A program made the position numbers and the translations under genes. The notes beneath the pieces are model-generated. The model was not told the DNA's origin. It saw only the letters and a list, made by a program, of their open reading frames with translations, and did no database searches. This document shows, one piece after another, positions 17,318 to 26,370 of a DNA stretch of 64,000 nt. Source of the DNA: an uncultured Collinsella sp. (GTDB lineage: Bacteria; Actinomycetota; Coriobacteriia; Coriobacteriales; Coriobacteriaceae); NCBI GenBank assembly GCA_900538305.1, contig UPXY01000003.1:75478-139477 (forward strand), in the 5' to 3' direction. Within the stretch, counting starts at the first letter, position 1, and each line of letters starts with the position of its first letter.

Positions 17318-18244
17318 ATGCATATGAGCGTGAAGCATGTCAACACTGCCGCGAACGTCGATGAGCGAGGCTTGACCGTCGGAATCGTGGGTCTCGGGCT
17401 CATCGGCGGCAGCTTCGCCCGTGCCTACGCCGCCGCCGGCGCACGCGTGCTGGCCTTCGATACCGACGAGGACACGATGGATGCCGCGATGGTGGAGACG
17501 GTCATCGGCGAACTCGACGATGCCGCGCTCCCCTCTTGCGACCTCATCGTGCTCGCGGCCTATCCAGATGCCTGCACCGCGTGGCTTGAGGGTCATGCCG
17601 CGACGTTAGGAGCCGCGACGAACCTCGCAGAGGGTACCGGTCCTGTGGTCATCGACACCGCGGGTGTGAAGGCAGCCGTATGCGAGCGCGCCTTCGAACT
17701 CGCTCGCGAGCACGGTTTTGCCTTCGTGGGCACGCACCCCATGGCGGGCACCGAGCATTCAGGATTCGCCCACGCCCGCGCCGACCTCTTCCAGGGCGCG
17801 CCCATGGTTCTCGTGCCGCCCGCACTCGAGGACACCGAGCGCCTCATGCTCCTTGACCGCGTGCATACGCTGCTCCTTCCCGTGGGATTCGGCACGTTCA
17901 GCGTCACCACGCCCCAGACGCACGATGAGGTTATCGCCTACACGAGCCAGCTCGCCCATGTGGTTTCGAACGCCTATGTGAAAAGCCCTACCGCACGCGA
18001 GCACCATGGCTTTTCCGCCGGAAGCTACCGCGACCTCACGCGCGTCGCGCATCTGAACTCCCGCATGTGGGCCGAGCTCATGGTGGACGATGCCGAAAAC
18101 CTCAGCCGAGAGCTCACCTGGCTCATCGACGCGCTCGCTGCCTACCGCGACGCACTCGACGCGCGCGACCAAGAGCGGCTGCGTGCGCTCCTTGCCGAAG
18201 GCGACCGCATCAAGCGCTCGCTCGACGATGAAAGGCACAGCTGA
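17318..18244 (+). CDS. tyrA: Prephenate dehydrogenase
   Basis: A 308-residue NAD-dependent enzyme that makes 4-hydroxyphenylpyruvate for tyrosine. The Rossmann motif is GIVGLGLIGGSFARAY near residue 21. The substrate region holds VGTHPMAGTEHSGFAHA (catalytic His in the THPMAG motif) and DEVIAYTSQLAHVVSNA. Length is that of the short form without an ACT domain, so no built-in Tyr feedback domain is visible. The start ATG at 17318 lies one base after the aroF stop; ATG at 17324 is possible. Confidence 0.92.
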   Translation: MHMSVKHVNTAANVDERGLTVGIVGLGLIGGSFARAYAAAGARVLAFDTDEDTMDAAMVETVIGELDDAALPSCDLIVLAAYPDACTAWLEGHAATLGAATNLAEGTGPVVIDTAGVKAAVCERAFELAREHGFAFVGTHPMAGTEHSGFAHARADLFQGAPMVLVPPALEDTERLMLLDRVHTLLLPVGFGTFSVTTPQTHDEVIAYTSQLAHVVSNAYVKSPTAREHHGFSAGSYRDLTRVAHLNSRMWAELMVDDAENLSRELTWLIDALAAYRDALDARDQERLRALLAEGDRIKRSLDDERHS

Positions 18245-18249
18245 TCACC

Positions 18250-19371
18250 ATGGCAGAGATCACTATCGACATACCGGTGAGCACGCCCTATCGCGTGCAC
18301 GTGGGCACGAGACTCCTCGAGGCCGCAGGAAGCATCGCCCGCAACGCCGTACCGAGAGCGCACAAGGTCGCGATCGTGACCGATACGAATGTGGGGCCGC
18401 TCTATGCGCACATCGTTCGGGATGGCCTCGAGGAAGCCGGATTCGATGTGGCGACGCACGTGGTGGCAGCCGGCGAGGAGCACAAGACGCTTGCGACGTA
18501 TGGCTCGATTCTCGAGTTCCTCGCTGCCGAGGAGCTCGACCGCTCGGACGCCGTCGTCGCGCTTGGCGGCGGGGTCGTGGGCGATATGGCCGGCTTCGCT
18601 GCGGCGACGTATATGCGCGGCGTCGCCTACATCCAGATGCCTACGACGCTGCTCGCCATGGTCGATTCCTCCGTGGGAGGCAAGTGCGCCGTCGACCTCT
18701 CATGCGGCAAGAACCTCGCCGGCGCGTTCTGGCAACCCGCAGCCGTCATCGCAGACGTCGGCTGCTTGGGCACGCTCACTCCCGAGCGCCTTGCCGACGG
18801 TTGCGGCGAGGTGGTGAAGCACGGCGCCATCGCAGACCGCGAGCTTTTCGAGCTGCTTGAAAAGACGCCGTTCACGTTCGATCTTCTTATGCACGACCTC
18901 TCGCTGGCCGCGGCGATCATCGCGCGGAATATCGAAATCAAGCGGGATGTCGTCGCAGCGGATGAGCGCGAGGGTGGCATCCGCAAGATCCTGAACTTCG
19001 GCCACAGCATCGGGCACGCTATCGAGGCGCGCTCAGGCTACACCCGAGGTCACGGTAGCTGCGTTGCAGCAGGCATGGTCGCCATGGCGCGCGGATCGAG
19101 GCGTGCCGGTTGGAACGCCTCTGACCTCGAGGATGATCTCGCTGAACGCATCGACGCGCTCTGTCGCGCGCACGGGCTCGATACCGGCTGCCCGTATGGC
19201 ACCGACGAACTCATGGAGGCGGCGCTCCACGATAAAAAACGCCAGGGAGATGCAATCGACCTCGTGATACCCCACAGCATCGGCGCGGTCTCCATCGAGC
19301 GATGCGACTTCGAGCAGCTGCGTGCCATCATCGAGCTCGGGCTCGCGGCGCAAGCCGGTGATGCGGCATGA
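18250..19371 (+). CDS. aroB: 3-dehydroquinate synthase
   Basis: A 373-residue enzyme that cyclises DAHP to 3-dehydroquinate using NAD and a divalent metal. All signature motifs are intact: LGGGVVGDMAGFAAATYMRG, DSSVGGKCAVD, the metal-binding GCGEVVKHGAIAD, LNFGHSIGHAIE and the following HGSCVAAGM. It follows tyrA by five bases and overlaps aroA by four (ATGA). It should be the functional AroB of the cell, because a second copy at 31187-32287 lacks these motifs. Confidence 0.96.
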   Translation: MAEITIDIPVSTPYRVHVGTRLLEAAGSIARNAVPRAHKVAIVTDTNVGPLYAHIVRDGLEEAGFDVATHVVAAGEEHKTLATYGSILEFLAAEELDRSDAVVALGGGVVGDMAGFAAATYMRGVAYIQMPTTLLAMVDSSVGGKCAVDLSCGKNLAGAFWQPAAVIADVGCLGTLTPERLADGCGEVVKHGAIADRELFELLEKTPFTFDLLMHDLSLAAAIIARNIEIKRDVVAADEREGGIRKILNFGHSIGHAIEARSGYTRGHGSCVAAGMVAMARGSRRAGWNASDLEDDLAERIDALCRAHGLDTGCPYGTDELMEAALHDKKRQGDAIDLVIPHSIGAVSIERCDFEQLRAIIELGLAAQAGDAA

Positions 19372-20681
19372 TCGCACGAATCGCACCTGCCAAACTCACG
19401 GGTACCGTTCCCGCCATCGCATCGAAATCCGTCGCCCACCGCGCGGTCATCGCCGCAGCGCTCGCAAACGGTACGACGCATATCATCTGCAACACGGTCT
19501 GCGACGACATCGAGGCCACGATCGGTTGCCTGGTCGCCCTCGGCGCGCGCTTCGAGACCGTAGCGGACGGCTTCATCGTGCACCCCATTCCCAAAAGCCA
19601 GGAGCACGGAATCTTGCGCGCGCTCGCCGGTTCCGTGCTTGATTGCAGGGAATCGGGCTCGACCCTTCGCTTCATGCTGCCCGTCGCGTGCGCACTCGGC
19701 GCAGACGCCACGTTCACCGGCTCGGCACGTCTGGCCGCTCGCCCGCTCGCACCGCTCGACGCTGAGCTCATCGCCGCCGGATGCGAACTCTCAGGAATCG
19801 GAGCCTTCCCGCTCGCCACGCGCGGGCGCATGCGTCCCGGCCGCTTCGAGCTCCCCGGAGACGTGAGCTCGCAGTACATCTCGGGGCTCATGCTCGCCTG
19901 CCCGCTGCTGGGGCAACCCTGCGAGATCCGCGTGACCGGGCGCATCGAGAGCAAGCCCTACATCGCGATCACGCTCCAAACACTCGCCGCCTTCGGCGTC
20001 CACGTCGAGGTGGAACACGAGATCGTTTCCGACGTTGAGGCCACCCGCTACTTCCTTGATGGGTCGCCCTACCGCACACCCGGCGAGTTCGCGGTCGAAG
20101 GTGATTGGTCGAACGCCGCATTCTGGCTCTGCGCCGGCGCGATGGGCACCCACCACATCACCGTGACGGGGCTCTCCCTTGCCTCTTCCCAGGGCGACCG
20201 CGCCATCATGGCCGCCCTCTCGCGGTTCGGCGCACGCATACGCCGCGGCACGGGTACCGCGACCGCGCAACCCGACCACCTCGTCGGCTTCACCTTGAGC
20301 GCAAGCGACGTACCCGACCTCGTCCCCGTGCTCTCCGCCGTGGCATCCGTGGCTCAGGGGCGCACGATCATCCGCGATTGCAAACGGCTGCGACTCAAAG
20401 AGTCCGACCGCCTCGCGACCACGACGCAAGAGCTCGCAGCCCTAGGCGCCCATATCCACATCGCCGGTAACGACCTGGTGATCGAGGGTCTCGACGAGCT
20501 TCAGGGCGGCACCGTGGATGCGCACAACGACCACCGCATAGCCATGATGGCAGCCATCGCCGCCACGCGCTGCGCGGGAACCGTTGAGATCCACGGCGCG
20601 GAGGCGGTGCGCAAGTCGTACCCGCTCTTCTTCGAGCACTATCGTCTGCTCGGCGGACAGGTCGAGCTCATCGAAGGATAG
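19368..20681 (+). CDS. aroA: 5-enolpyruvylshikimate-3-phosphate synthase
   Basis: A 437-residue enzyme transferring enolpyruvyl from PEP to shikimate 3-phosphate. It has the N-terminal SKSVAHR phosphate-binding motif, ESGSTLRFMLPVACALG, CKRLRLKESDRL and the C-terminal DHRIAMM motif. The active-site GxxxR loop after ESGSTLRF is complete. The start overlaps the aroB stop (ATGA), implying coupled translation. Confidence 0.96.
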   Translation: MIARIAPAKLTGTVPAIASKSVAHRAVIAAALANGTTHIICNTVCDDIEATIGCLVALGARFETVADGFIVHPIPKSQEHGILRALAGSVLDCRESGSTLRFMLPVACALGADATFTGSARLAARPLAPLDAELIAAGCELSGIGAFPLATRGRMRPGRFELPGDVSSQYISGLMLACPLLGQPCEIRVTGRIESKPYIAITLQTLAAFGVHVEVEHEIVSDVEATRYFLDGSPYRTPGEFAVEGDWSNAAFWLCAGAMGTHHITVTGLSLASSQGDRAIMAALSRFGARIRRGTGTATAQPDHLVGFTLSASDVPDLVPVLSAVASVAQGRTIIRDCKRLRLKESDRLATTTQELAALGAHIHIAGNDLVIEGLDELQGGTVDAHNDHRIAMMAAIAATRCAGTVEIHGAEAVRKSYPLFFEHYRLLGGQVELIEG

Positions 20682-20689
20682 GACTGGCC

Positions 20690-21805
20690 ATGGCATCGGT
20701 TATCGGTAATGCGCTCAAGCTCTCGATCTTCGGCCAATCGCACTCGGCGGGCATCGGCTGCTCGCTCGACGGCATGCCCGCGGGTATCCCTGTAGACCTC
20801 GACGAGCTCCAACGCTTCTTAGTTCGCCGCGCACCCGGGCGCGATGAGACTGCGACCACACGGCGGGAAGCGGATGCCCCCGAGATCCTCTCCGGCATCA
20901 CAGACGGCCACACCGACGGCGCGCCCATCGCGGCAGTGATTTCAAACACGAACACGCGGAGCGCGGATTACGACGAACTTCGCCGAGTACCTCGCCCCGG
21001 GCATGCCGATTTCCCTGCGCGGGTGAAGTACGGCAACTGGCACGACGTCGCCGGCGGCGGGCACTTCTCCGGCCGCCTCACGGCGCCTCTGTGCATCGTA
21101 GGTGGCATCGCACTGCAGGCGCTCGCTCAGCTCGGGGTCGAGGTGGTCGCCCACATAGCGAACCTAGGACCGGAGGGCATCGCCGATGAACCCCTCGACG
21201 CCCTCGAGCTCGACGACGCGCAGCTTGCCGCCCTCCGCACGCACGCCTTCCCCTGCATATCTACCGACGCAGGTGAGCACATGCGTCGCGCGATCCTTTC
21301 CGCCCGTGATGAGCTCGATAGCATCGGTGGCGTCATCGAGTGCGCCGCCTACGGCATGCCTGTCGGCGTGGGCGACCCCATGTTCGACGGCCTGGAGAAC
21401 CGCATCGCGCGCATCGCGTTCGGCATACCTGCTGTGAAAGGCGTGGATTTCGGCGCGGGCTTCAGCGCGGCCTACCTCACGGGCAGCGAAAACAACGATC
21501 CATACCGCATGGTCGATGGCGCCGTTAAGCCCCAGACAAACAACGCCGGCGGCATCCTCGGCGGCATCTCGACCGGTATGCCGATTATCTGGCAGATGGC
21601 CGTGAAACCCACACCGTCCATCGGAAGCGTCCAGAAAAGCGTCGACATGGACGAAGGCACGGACTGCGACCTCACCGTCCGTGGCCGCCACGATCCCTGC
21701 ATCGTACCGCGCGCCGTTCCCGTCGCCGAAGCGGCCTGCGCGCTCGCACTTCTCGATGCCCTCATCGAAGACGGCCGCTACCCCGCTCCCGCCCCGAAGA
21801 AATGA
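20690..21805 (+). CDS. aroC: Chorismate synthase
   Basis: A 371-residue FMN-dependent enzyme that makes chorismate from EPSP. Family signatures are GQSHSAGIGCSLDGMPAGI, the RRAPGRDETATTRRE segment, RPGHADFPARVKYG, and GVDFGAGFSAAYLTGSENND near the centre. It lies eight bases after aroA, with AGGACTGGCC before the ATG. The stop codon is the start of a hairpin that separates it from pheA. Confidence 0.96.
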   Translation: MASVIGNALKLSIFGQSHSAGIGCSLDGMPAGIPVDLDELQRFLVRRAPGRDETATTRREADAPEILSGITDGHTDGAPIAAVISNTNTRSADYDELRRVPRPGHADFPARVKYGNWHDVAGGGHFSGRLTAPLCIVGGIALQALAQLGVEVVAHIANLGPEGIADEPLDALELDDAQLAALRTHAFPCISTDAGEHMRRAILSARDELDSIGGVIECAAYGMPVGVGDPMFDGLENRIARIAFGIPAVKGVDFGAGFSAAYLTGSENNDPYRMVDGAVKPQTNNAGGILGGISTGMPIIWQMAVKPTPSIGSVQKSVDMDEGTDCDLTVRGRHDPCIVPRAVPVAEAACALALLDALIEDGRYPAPAPKK

Positions 21806-21830
21806 TGCAACCCCGCTTGCTGGTTGCATC
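21804..21830 (+). terminator. Hairpin between aroC and pheA (possible attenuator)
   Basis: Perfect nine-base arms GATGCAACC (21804-21812) and GGTTGCATC (21822-21830) overlap the aroC stop and are followed by TTGCTTGATTT. The T content after the stem would permit weak termination, so pheA expression may be lowered relative to aroC. No second structure that would decide between states is obvious. Confidence 0.45.
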
Positions 21831-21861
21831 TTGCTTGATTTCATGAACTGAAGGAACGCAT

Positions 21862-23007
21862 ATGGAACTGTCTGACATCAGGTCGCGCATCGATGGCATA
21901 GACGATGAGCTGTTGCGCCTGTTCGCCGAGCGCATGGGTCTCGCGGCAGATGTCGCGCGCGCCAAAGCCGGTACGGGCAAGGCGGTTTTCGACCCCGCGC
22001 GGGAACGCGAGAAGCTCGCTCGCGTGGCTGCGGAGGCACCCGAGGGGCTGCGCCCGCAGGCAATCGCGCTCTTCTCGCTCCTCATGTCCATGAACAAGGC
22101 CGAGCAGCAGCGCATCCTCGCTGGCGGCAACCCTACGACAACGAGCTCGCTTATGCGGCGCGCGCTGAAGGGCAATGACGAGCCCTTCCCTGCCACGGCG
22201 TCTGTTGCGTGCCAAGGCGTTGAGGGGGCATACAGCCAGATTGCCGCGTCGAAGCTGTTCCGTGTGCCGAACATCTCGTTTTTCAGCACGTTCGAAGGGG
22301 TGTTCCGCGCCGTGAGCGAAGGGCTATGCGAGTTCGGGGTGCTGCCCATAGAGAACTCGACCGCCGGTTCGGTGAACGCCGTGTACGACCTCCTCGCCGC
22401 GCATTCGTTTTACATCGTGCGGAGCCTACGCCTCAAGATCGATCACAACCTCCTCGCCAAGCCGGGGTGCGCTCTCGCCGATATCCGCGAGGTCTATTCC
22501 CACGAACAGGCTATCGCTCAATGCGCCGACTACCTTGAGCGCATCGGCGTAAAGGCGACAGCCTGCGAGAATACCGCGCGCGCGGCGGAGGCGGTCGCAC
22601 GGTCGAGCCGAAGGGACGTGGCCGCCCTCTCCTCACGCGACTGCGCCGCGCTCTACGGGCTCGACATCATCGATGCGAACGTGCAGGATTCCGACAACAA
22701 CTACACGCGCTTCGTCGTGATTTCGGCCGAGCCCGCCATCTATCCCGGTGCGAGCCGCACCTCTCTCATGCTCACGCTTTCGCACGAGCCCGGCTCGCTC
22801 TTCCGCGTGCTCGAACGTTTCTATGCCCTCGACATCAACCTCGTGAAGCTCGAGAGCCGCCCCATCCCCGGCCGCGACTTCGAGTTCATGTTCTACTTCG
22901 ATGTCGACTGCCCAGTCGGCGCGGCGTCACTCGGCACGCTTCTCGACGGCCTCGGCGACGTCTGCGAAAGCTTCACGTATTTCGGCAGCTACACGGAGGT
23001 ACTATGA
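21862..23007 (+). CDS. pheA: Bifunctional chorismate mutase / prephenate dehydratase
   Basis: A 381-residue P-protein. Residues 1-85 are an AroQ-class chorismate mutase (ELSDIRSRIDGIDDELLRLF). Residues about 110-285 are prephenate dehydratase, with VEGAYSQIAASKLF, IENSTAGSVNAVYDLL and the catalytic NNYTRFVVIS. An ACT domain at the end contains LESRPIPGRDFEFMFYFD, the usual phenylalanine feedback site. It makes phenylpyruvate. It overlaps the next gene by four bases. Confidence 0.95.
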   Translation: MELSDIRSRIDGIDDELLRLFAERMGLAADVARAKAGTGKAVFDPAREREKLARVAAEAPEGLRPQAIALFSLLMSMNKAEQQRILAGGNPTTTSSLMRRALKGNDEPFPATASVACQGVEGAYSQIAASKLFRVPNISFFSTFEGVFRAVSEGLCEFGVLPIENSTAGSVNAVYDLLAAHSFYIVRSLRLKIDHNLLAKPGCALADIREVYSHEQAIAQCADYLERIGVKATACENTARAAEAVARSSRRDVAALSSRDCAALYGLDIIDANVQDSDNNYTRFVVISAEPAIYPGASRTSLMLTLSHEPGSLFRVLERFYALDINLVKLESRPIPGRDFEFMFYFDVDCPVGAASLGTLLDGLGDVCESFTYFGSYTEVL

Positions 23008-24242
23008 CGAAGGTCTCACCGCGCACGGACGCGCCCTACGGCGTGCTGGGCCGCACGCTCGGCCACAGCTACACGCCACGCATCTACCCCATGCTCGCCG
23101 ATATCGAATACGTGCGCTTCGAACGCGAACCAGAAGAAGTGGAGGCGTTCCTGCGTGGAGACGAATGGTCGGGCGTGAACGTGACGATACCCTACAAACG
23201 CACCGTCGTGCCATACCTCGACGAGCTCACCGCATGCGCGAAGCGCCTGGGCAACGTGAACACCATCGTGCGCCTGCCAGACGGACGGCTGCGCGGCGGC
23301 AACACCGATTACTTCGGCTTCAAGACACTCGTCGAATCGACCGGTGTCGATGTGACCGGAAAGCGCGCGCTCGTGCTCGGCGGGAGCGGCGGCGCGGGAA
23401 CTACCTGCATGACCGTGCTTGAAGACCTGGGCTGTGAGCCCATCGCTGTGGGACGCTCCGGCGCGGTAACATACGATGATCTTGATGCATACGCTGCGGT
23501 ACATCTCATCGTGAATGCCACGCCCGTGGGGATGTACCCTGCCTGCCCGGACTCCCCTGTTGATCTTACTCGGTTCAAAGGCCTCGAAGCAGTCGTGGAT
23601 ATCGTCTACAATCCCGCCCGCACCGGTCTCATGTTGCAGGCGGAAGAGCTCGGCGTCCCAAGCGCGGGAGGCCTCCTCATGCTCGTGGCGCAAGCAGCGG
23701 AGGCAGTGCGAGCCTACACCGGAGTCGAGGTCGCGCGCGAGCGCATCCTCGAGGTTACCAACGCGCTCTCGCAAGCAGAGCAGAACATTGCACTCATAGG
23801 AATGCCGGGTTCGGGCAAGACGCGCGTGGGACAGGCGCTTGCGCGGCTACTCGACCGCGAGCATGTCGACCTCGACGACGCGTTCCGCGAGCGAATCGGC
23901 ATGAGCTGCGCCGAGTTCATCACCACCCAGGGAGAAGAAGCCTTCCGAACGCGCGAGACGCAGGTGCTCGGCGAGGTCGCAAAGCGAAGCGGCCAGGTCA
24001 TCTCCTGCGGCGGCGGCGTCGTCACACGCGATGAGAACTATCCACTCCTGCATCAGAACAGCCGAATCGTGATGCTCAACCGGCCGATAAGCGAGCTTTC
24101 GCGCAAGGGGCGTCCCATTACCGCTCGCGACGGCGTCGAGAAACTCGCCGCTGAACGCATGCCGCGCTACCGCTCATGGGCAGACATCATCATCGATTCC
24201 CGCGAGAACGCCGAAGCTACCGCCCGCGCGCTCCTCAAGTGA
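23004..24242 (+). CDS. aroE-aroK: Shikimate dehydrogenase-shikimate kinase fusion
   Basis: A 412-residue two-domain protein. Residues 1-255 are shikimate dehydrogenase: YGVLGRTLGHSYTPRIY, the catalytic NVTIPYK and GNTDYFGFK, and the NADP motif LVLGGSGGAGTTCM. Residues 262-412 are shikimate kinase with Walker A GMPGSGKTR, the substrate Asp in VDLDDAF, GEEAFRTRET, SCGGGVV and the lid RYRSWAD. It therefore catalyses two successive steps. Such fusions are known in some clostridia and coriobacteria. A separate shikimate kinase gene lies at 32284-32835. Confidence 0.95.
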   Translation: MTKVSPRTDAPYGVLGRTLGHSYTPRIYPMLADIEYVRFEREPEEVEAFLRGDEWSGVNVTIPYKRTVVPYLDELTACAKRLGNVNTIVRLPDGRLRGGNTDYFGFKTLVESTGVDVTGKRALVLGGSGGAGTTCMTVLEDLGCEPIAVGRSGAVTYDDLDAYAAVHLIVNATPVGMYPACPDSPVDLTRFKGLEAVVDIVYNPARTGLMLQAEELGVPSAGGLLMLVAQAAEAVRAYTGVEVARERILEVTNALSQAEQNIALIGMPGSGKTRVGQALARLLDREHVDLDDAFRERIGMSCAEFITTQGEEAFRTRETQVLGEVAKRSGQVISCGGGVVTRDENYPLLHQNSRIVMLNRPISELSRKGRPITARDGVEKLAAERMPRYRSWADIIIDSRENAEATARALLK

Positions 24243-24284
24243 TGCGTTCAATCCAGAACTCAGACTCTCACTGAAAGGATTGTC

Positions 24285-24719
24285 ATGAAGGCTCTTGTCA
24301 TCAATGGCCCAAACCTCAATATGCTCGGTATTCGCGAACCCGATATTTACGGTTCGCAAAACTACTCAGAACTCGAGCATATCTGTTTGCACGCAGGCCG
24401 AGAATTTGGCTTCGAGGCCGTCGAGGTGTTCCAGTCGAATCATGAGGGCGCTTTGGTCGACAAGATTCAGGAAGCCTATGGGGTCTTCGACGGAATCGTC
24501 ATCAATCCAGCTGCATACACGCATACGAGCGTAGCGATTCTCGATGCCCTGAAAGCCGTTGGCCTACCCGCTGTAGAGGTCCATATCTCCGACGTCGATG
24601 CTCGCGAAAGCTTTCGCCAGGTCTCTTATGCCGGCATGGCTTGTTTTAAGCGCGTCACCGGCGAGGGTCTCGCCGGTTATCGTCACGCCCTCGCCCTTCT
24701 CGCCGATAGGCTGAAGTGA
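24285..24719 (+). CDS. aroQ: Type II 3-dehydroquinate dehydratase
   Basis: A 144-residue enzyme removing water from 3-dehydroquinate. Type II motifs are VINGPNLNMLGIREPDIYG (with the catalytic Tyr at the end of the flexible loop), QSNHEGALVDKIQ, INPAAYTHTS and EVHISDVDARESFR (catalytic His and binding Arg). The codon use in the first 250 bases is visibly less GC-rich than in its neighbours, which could mean later acquisition. It is the last gene of the operon, 42 bases after aroEK, with its own AAAGGA site. It converges on recN, which ends 25 bases further. Confidence 0.95.
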   Translation: MKALVINGPNLNMLGIREPDIYGSQNYSELEHICLHAGREFGFEAVEVFQSNHEGALVDKIQEAYGVFDGIVINPAAYTHTSVAILDALKAVGLPAVEVHISDVDARESFRQVSYAGMACFKRVTGEGLAGYRHALALLADRLK

Positions 24720-24744
24720 GGACTTGAACCCTGAACTGAATGCA

Positions 24745-26370
24745 TCACTTCGTGAGGCTGAGCATTTCGCGAGCGTGGGCAAGGGAAGTCTCGGTGGCGT
24801 CACCCGAGAGCATGCGGGCAATCTCGCGCACGCGGTCTTCGCCCTCGACACGTGAAAGCCGGGTCTCGGGCACGTCCCCCTCGAGCTTCTCCACAACGTA
24901 ATGACGCTCGGCGAGCACCGCGACCTGCGCAACATGGGTAACGACGATGACCTGGTGCGTACGCGCCAGATCTGCGAGCACTGCGGCGAGCGAGCGCGCC
25001 ACAGCACCGCCCACACCGGCATCGACCTCGTCGAAGACGAGCGTGTCCACGCCGTCGGCCTCGCCGAGCACCACTTTGCAGGCAAGCATCACGCGCGAGA
25101 GCTCACCACCCGAGGCGATACGGCGCAAAGGTCGAGGCGTGAGCCCGGATGCGCCTCGGTACAGCAGCTCGCACGCATGGGGTCCCATCTCCATCCAGCG
25201 CTCGCGTGGCAGCGGCCGCATGTCCCATACCAGTTCGGCCTTCCCCATCTCGAGGCGAGACATCTGCTTGCCGACCTCCCGGCAGAAGCGCGGCGCGGCG
25301 TCGGCTCTCCTGCGGGCAAGAAGCTTCGCCGCGCGCGCGAGCTCGGCTTCGGCGGCATCGAGCGTTTCCTGGGCGCGAGCGATGCGTGCTTCGCCATCGC
25401 TCACGAGCGAAAGCAACTCACGGGCTTCGTCGCGACGGGAAAAGACATCGTCCATATGAGGGCCGAACTGTCTCAGAAGCCCCTTCAATGCCGAATAACG
25501 TTCCTGTAGGCGCGCCAACCCAGCTGGATCGAAGTCGACGCTGTCGCGGTACCGTCGAAGATCGGACGAGGCATCTTCAAGGATGATCGCCGTCTCGCTC
25601 AGGCTATCAGCGAATTGCGCGAGCTTGCCATCGACCGTCCCCATACGCGAGAGCCCGGCGATGGCGGTGTTGAGCGCATCGAGCGCTCCCCCCTCGCCGG
25701 AAAGCGCCTCGGAGGCTTCGTGTGCCGTGGTTGCAAGCGCCTCGGCATGCTCAGCGCGGGGAAGCGTCTCTTCGAGCTCCTCGAACTCGCCAGGCACAGG
25801 GTCCACGTCCTCGATGCGCTCGAGCGCGAACCGCGCATCCTCGATCCTGGATCCCTGTGCGTTCGCCGCCGCCGTTACGCGCGCCAGCTCATCGGAAGCG
25901 GCGCGCGCTGCATGCAGCGCCTGGCGATAGCCTTCCAAGGCATCCAACACGGGCCGGCCCGCCCATGCGTCGACCATCTCGACATGGGAGGAGGCGTCGA
26001 GCAGGCGCTGGTGCTCGTGCTGCCCGCACAGGTCGACCGCAGGCCCCACGAGCTCGGCGAGCTCTTTCACACTCGCCATATGCCCGTCGATGCGCGCGCG
26101 GCTACGGCCGTCGGAGCCTACACGGCGCGCGATGCACACCCCATCGGCATCGCGCACGCCCAGGAAGAGCCGTCCTTCAACCTCGGCAGCATCGGCGCCC
26201 TCTCGCACCTGGGAAGCTTCGGCGCGTTCGCCCACTAAAAGCTTCAAGGCAGAGAGCAGCGCCGTCTTTCCCGCTCCCGTCTCACCGGTGAGCACCGTGA
26301 GGCCGGGCGCAGGCGAGAATGTCGCATCGCGTATGAGCGCGAGATTTGAGACATGGATCTCATCGATCAT
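24745..26370 (-). CDS. recN: DNA repair ATPase RecN
   Basis: A 541-residue SMC-like protein of double-strand break repair. Walker A is GETGAGKTALLSALK near residue 30 and the signature and Walker B region is RIASGGELSRVMLACK with TLVFDEVDAGVGGAVA. The middle is a helical coiled coil. I chose ATG at 26370 (MIDEIHVSNLAL), preceded by GGAGTGCACC, as the protein fold starts there. It overlaps the nadK end by 11 bases, so it is the last gene of the nusB-xseB-tlyA-nadK-recN series. Confidence 0.95.
   Translation of the reverse strand: MIDEIHVSNLALIRDATFSPAPGLTVLTGETGAGKTALLSALKLLVGERAEASQVREGADAAEVEGRLFLGVRDADGVCIARRVGSDGRSRARIDGHMASVKELAELVGPAVDLCGQHEHQRLLDASSHVEMVDAWAGRPVLDALEGYRQALHAARAASDELARVTAAANAQGSRIEDARFALERIEDVDPVPGEFEELEETLPRAEHAEALATTAHEASEALSGEGGALDALNTAIAGLSRMGTVDGKLAQFADSLSETAIILEDASSDLRRYRDSVDFDPAGLARLQERYSALKGLLRQFGPHMDDVFSRRDEARELLSLVSDGEARIARAQETLDAAEAELARAAKLLARRRADAAPRFCREVGKQMSRLEMGKAELVWDMRPLPRERWMEMGPHACELLYRGASGLTPRPLRRIASGGELSRVMLACKVVLGEADGVDTLVFDEVDAGVGGAVARSLAAVLADLARTHQVIVVTHVAQVAVLAERHYVVEKLEGDVPETRLSRVEGEDRVREIARMLSGDATETSLAHAREMLSLTK

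Noticed and set aside
21805..21846. 13-codon frame starting at the aroC stop (TGATG), as a possible pheA leader peptide
   Set aside because: It has no Phe codons and no ribosome site of its own, so it does not act like a classical Phe attenuator peptide.
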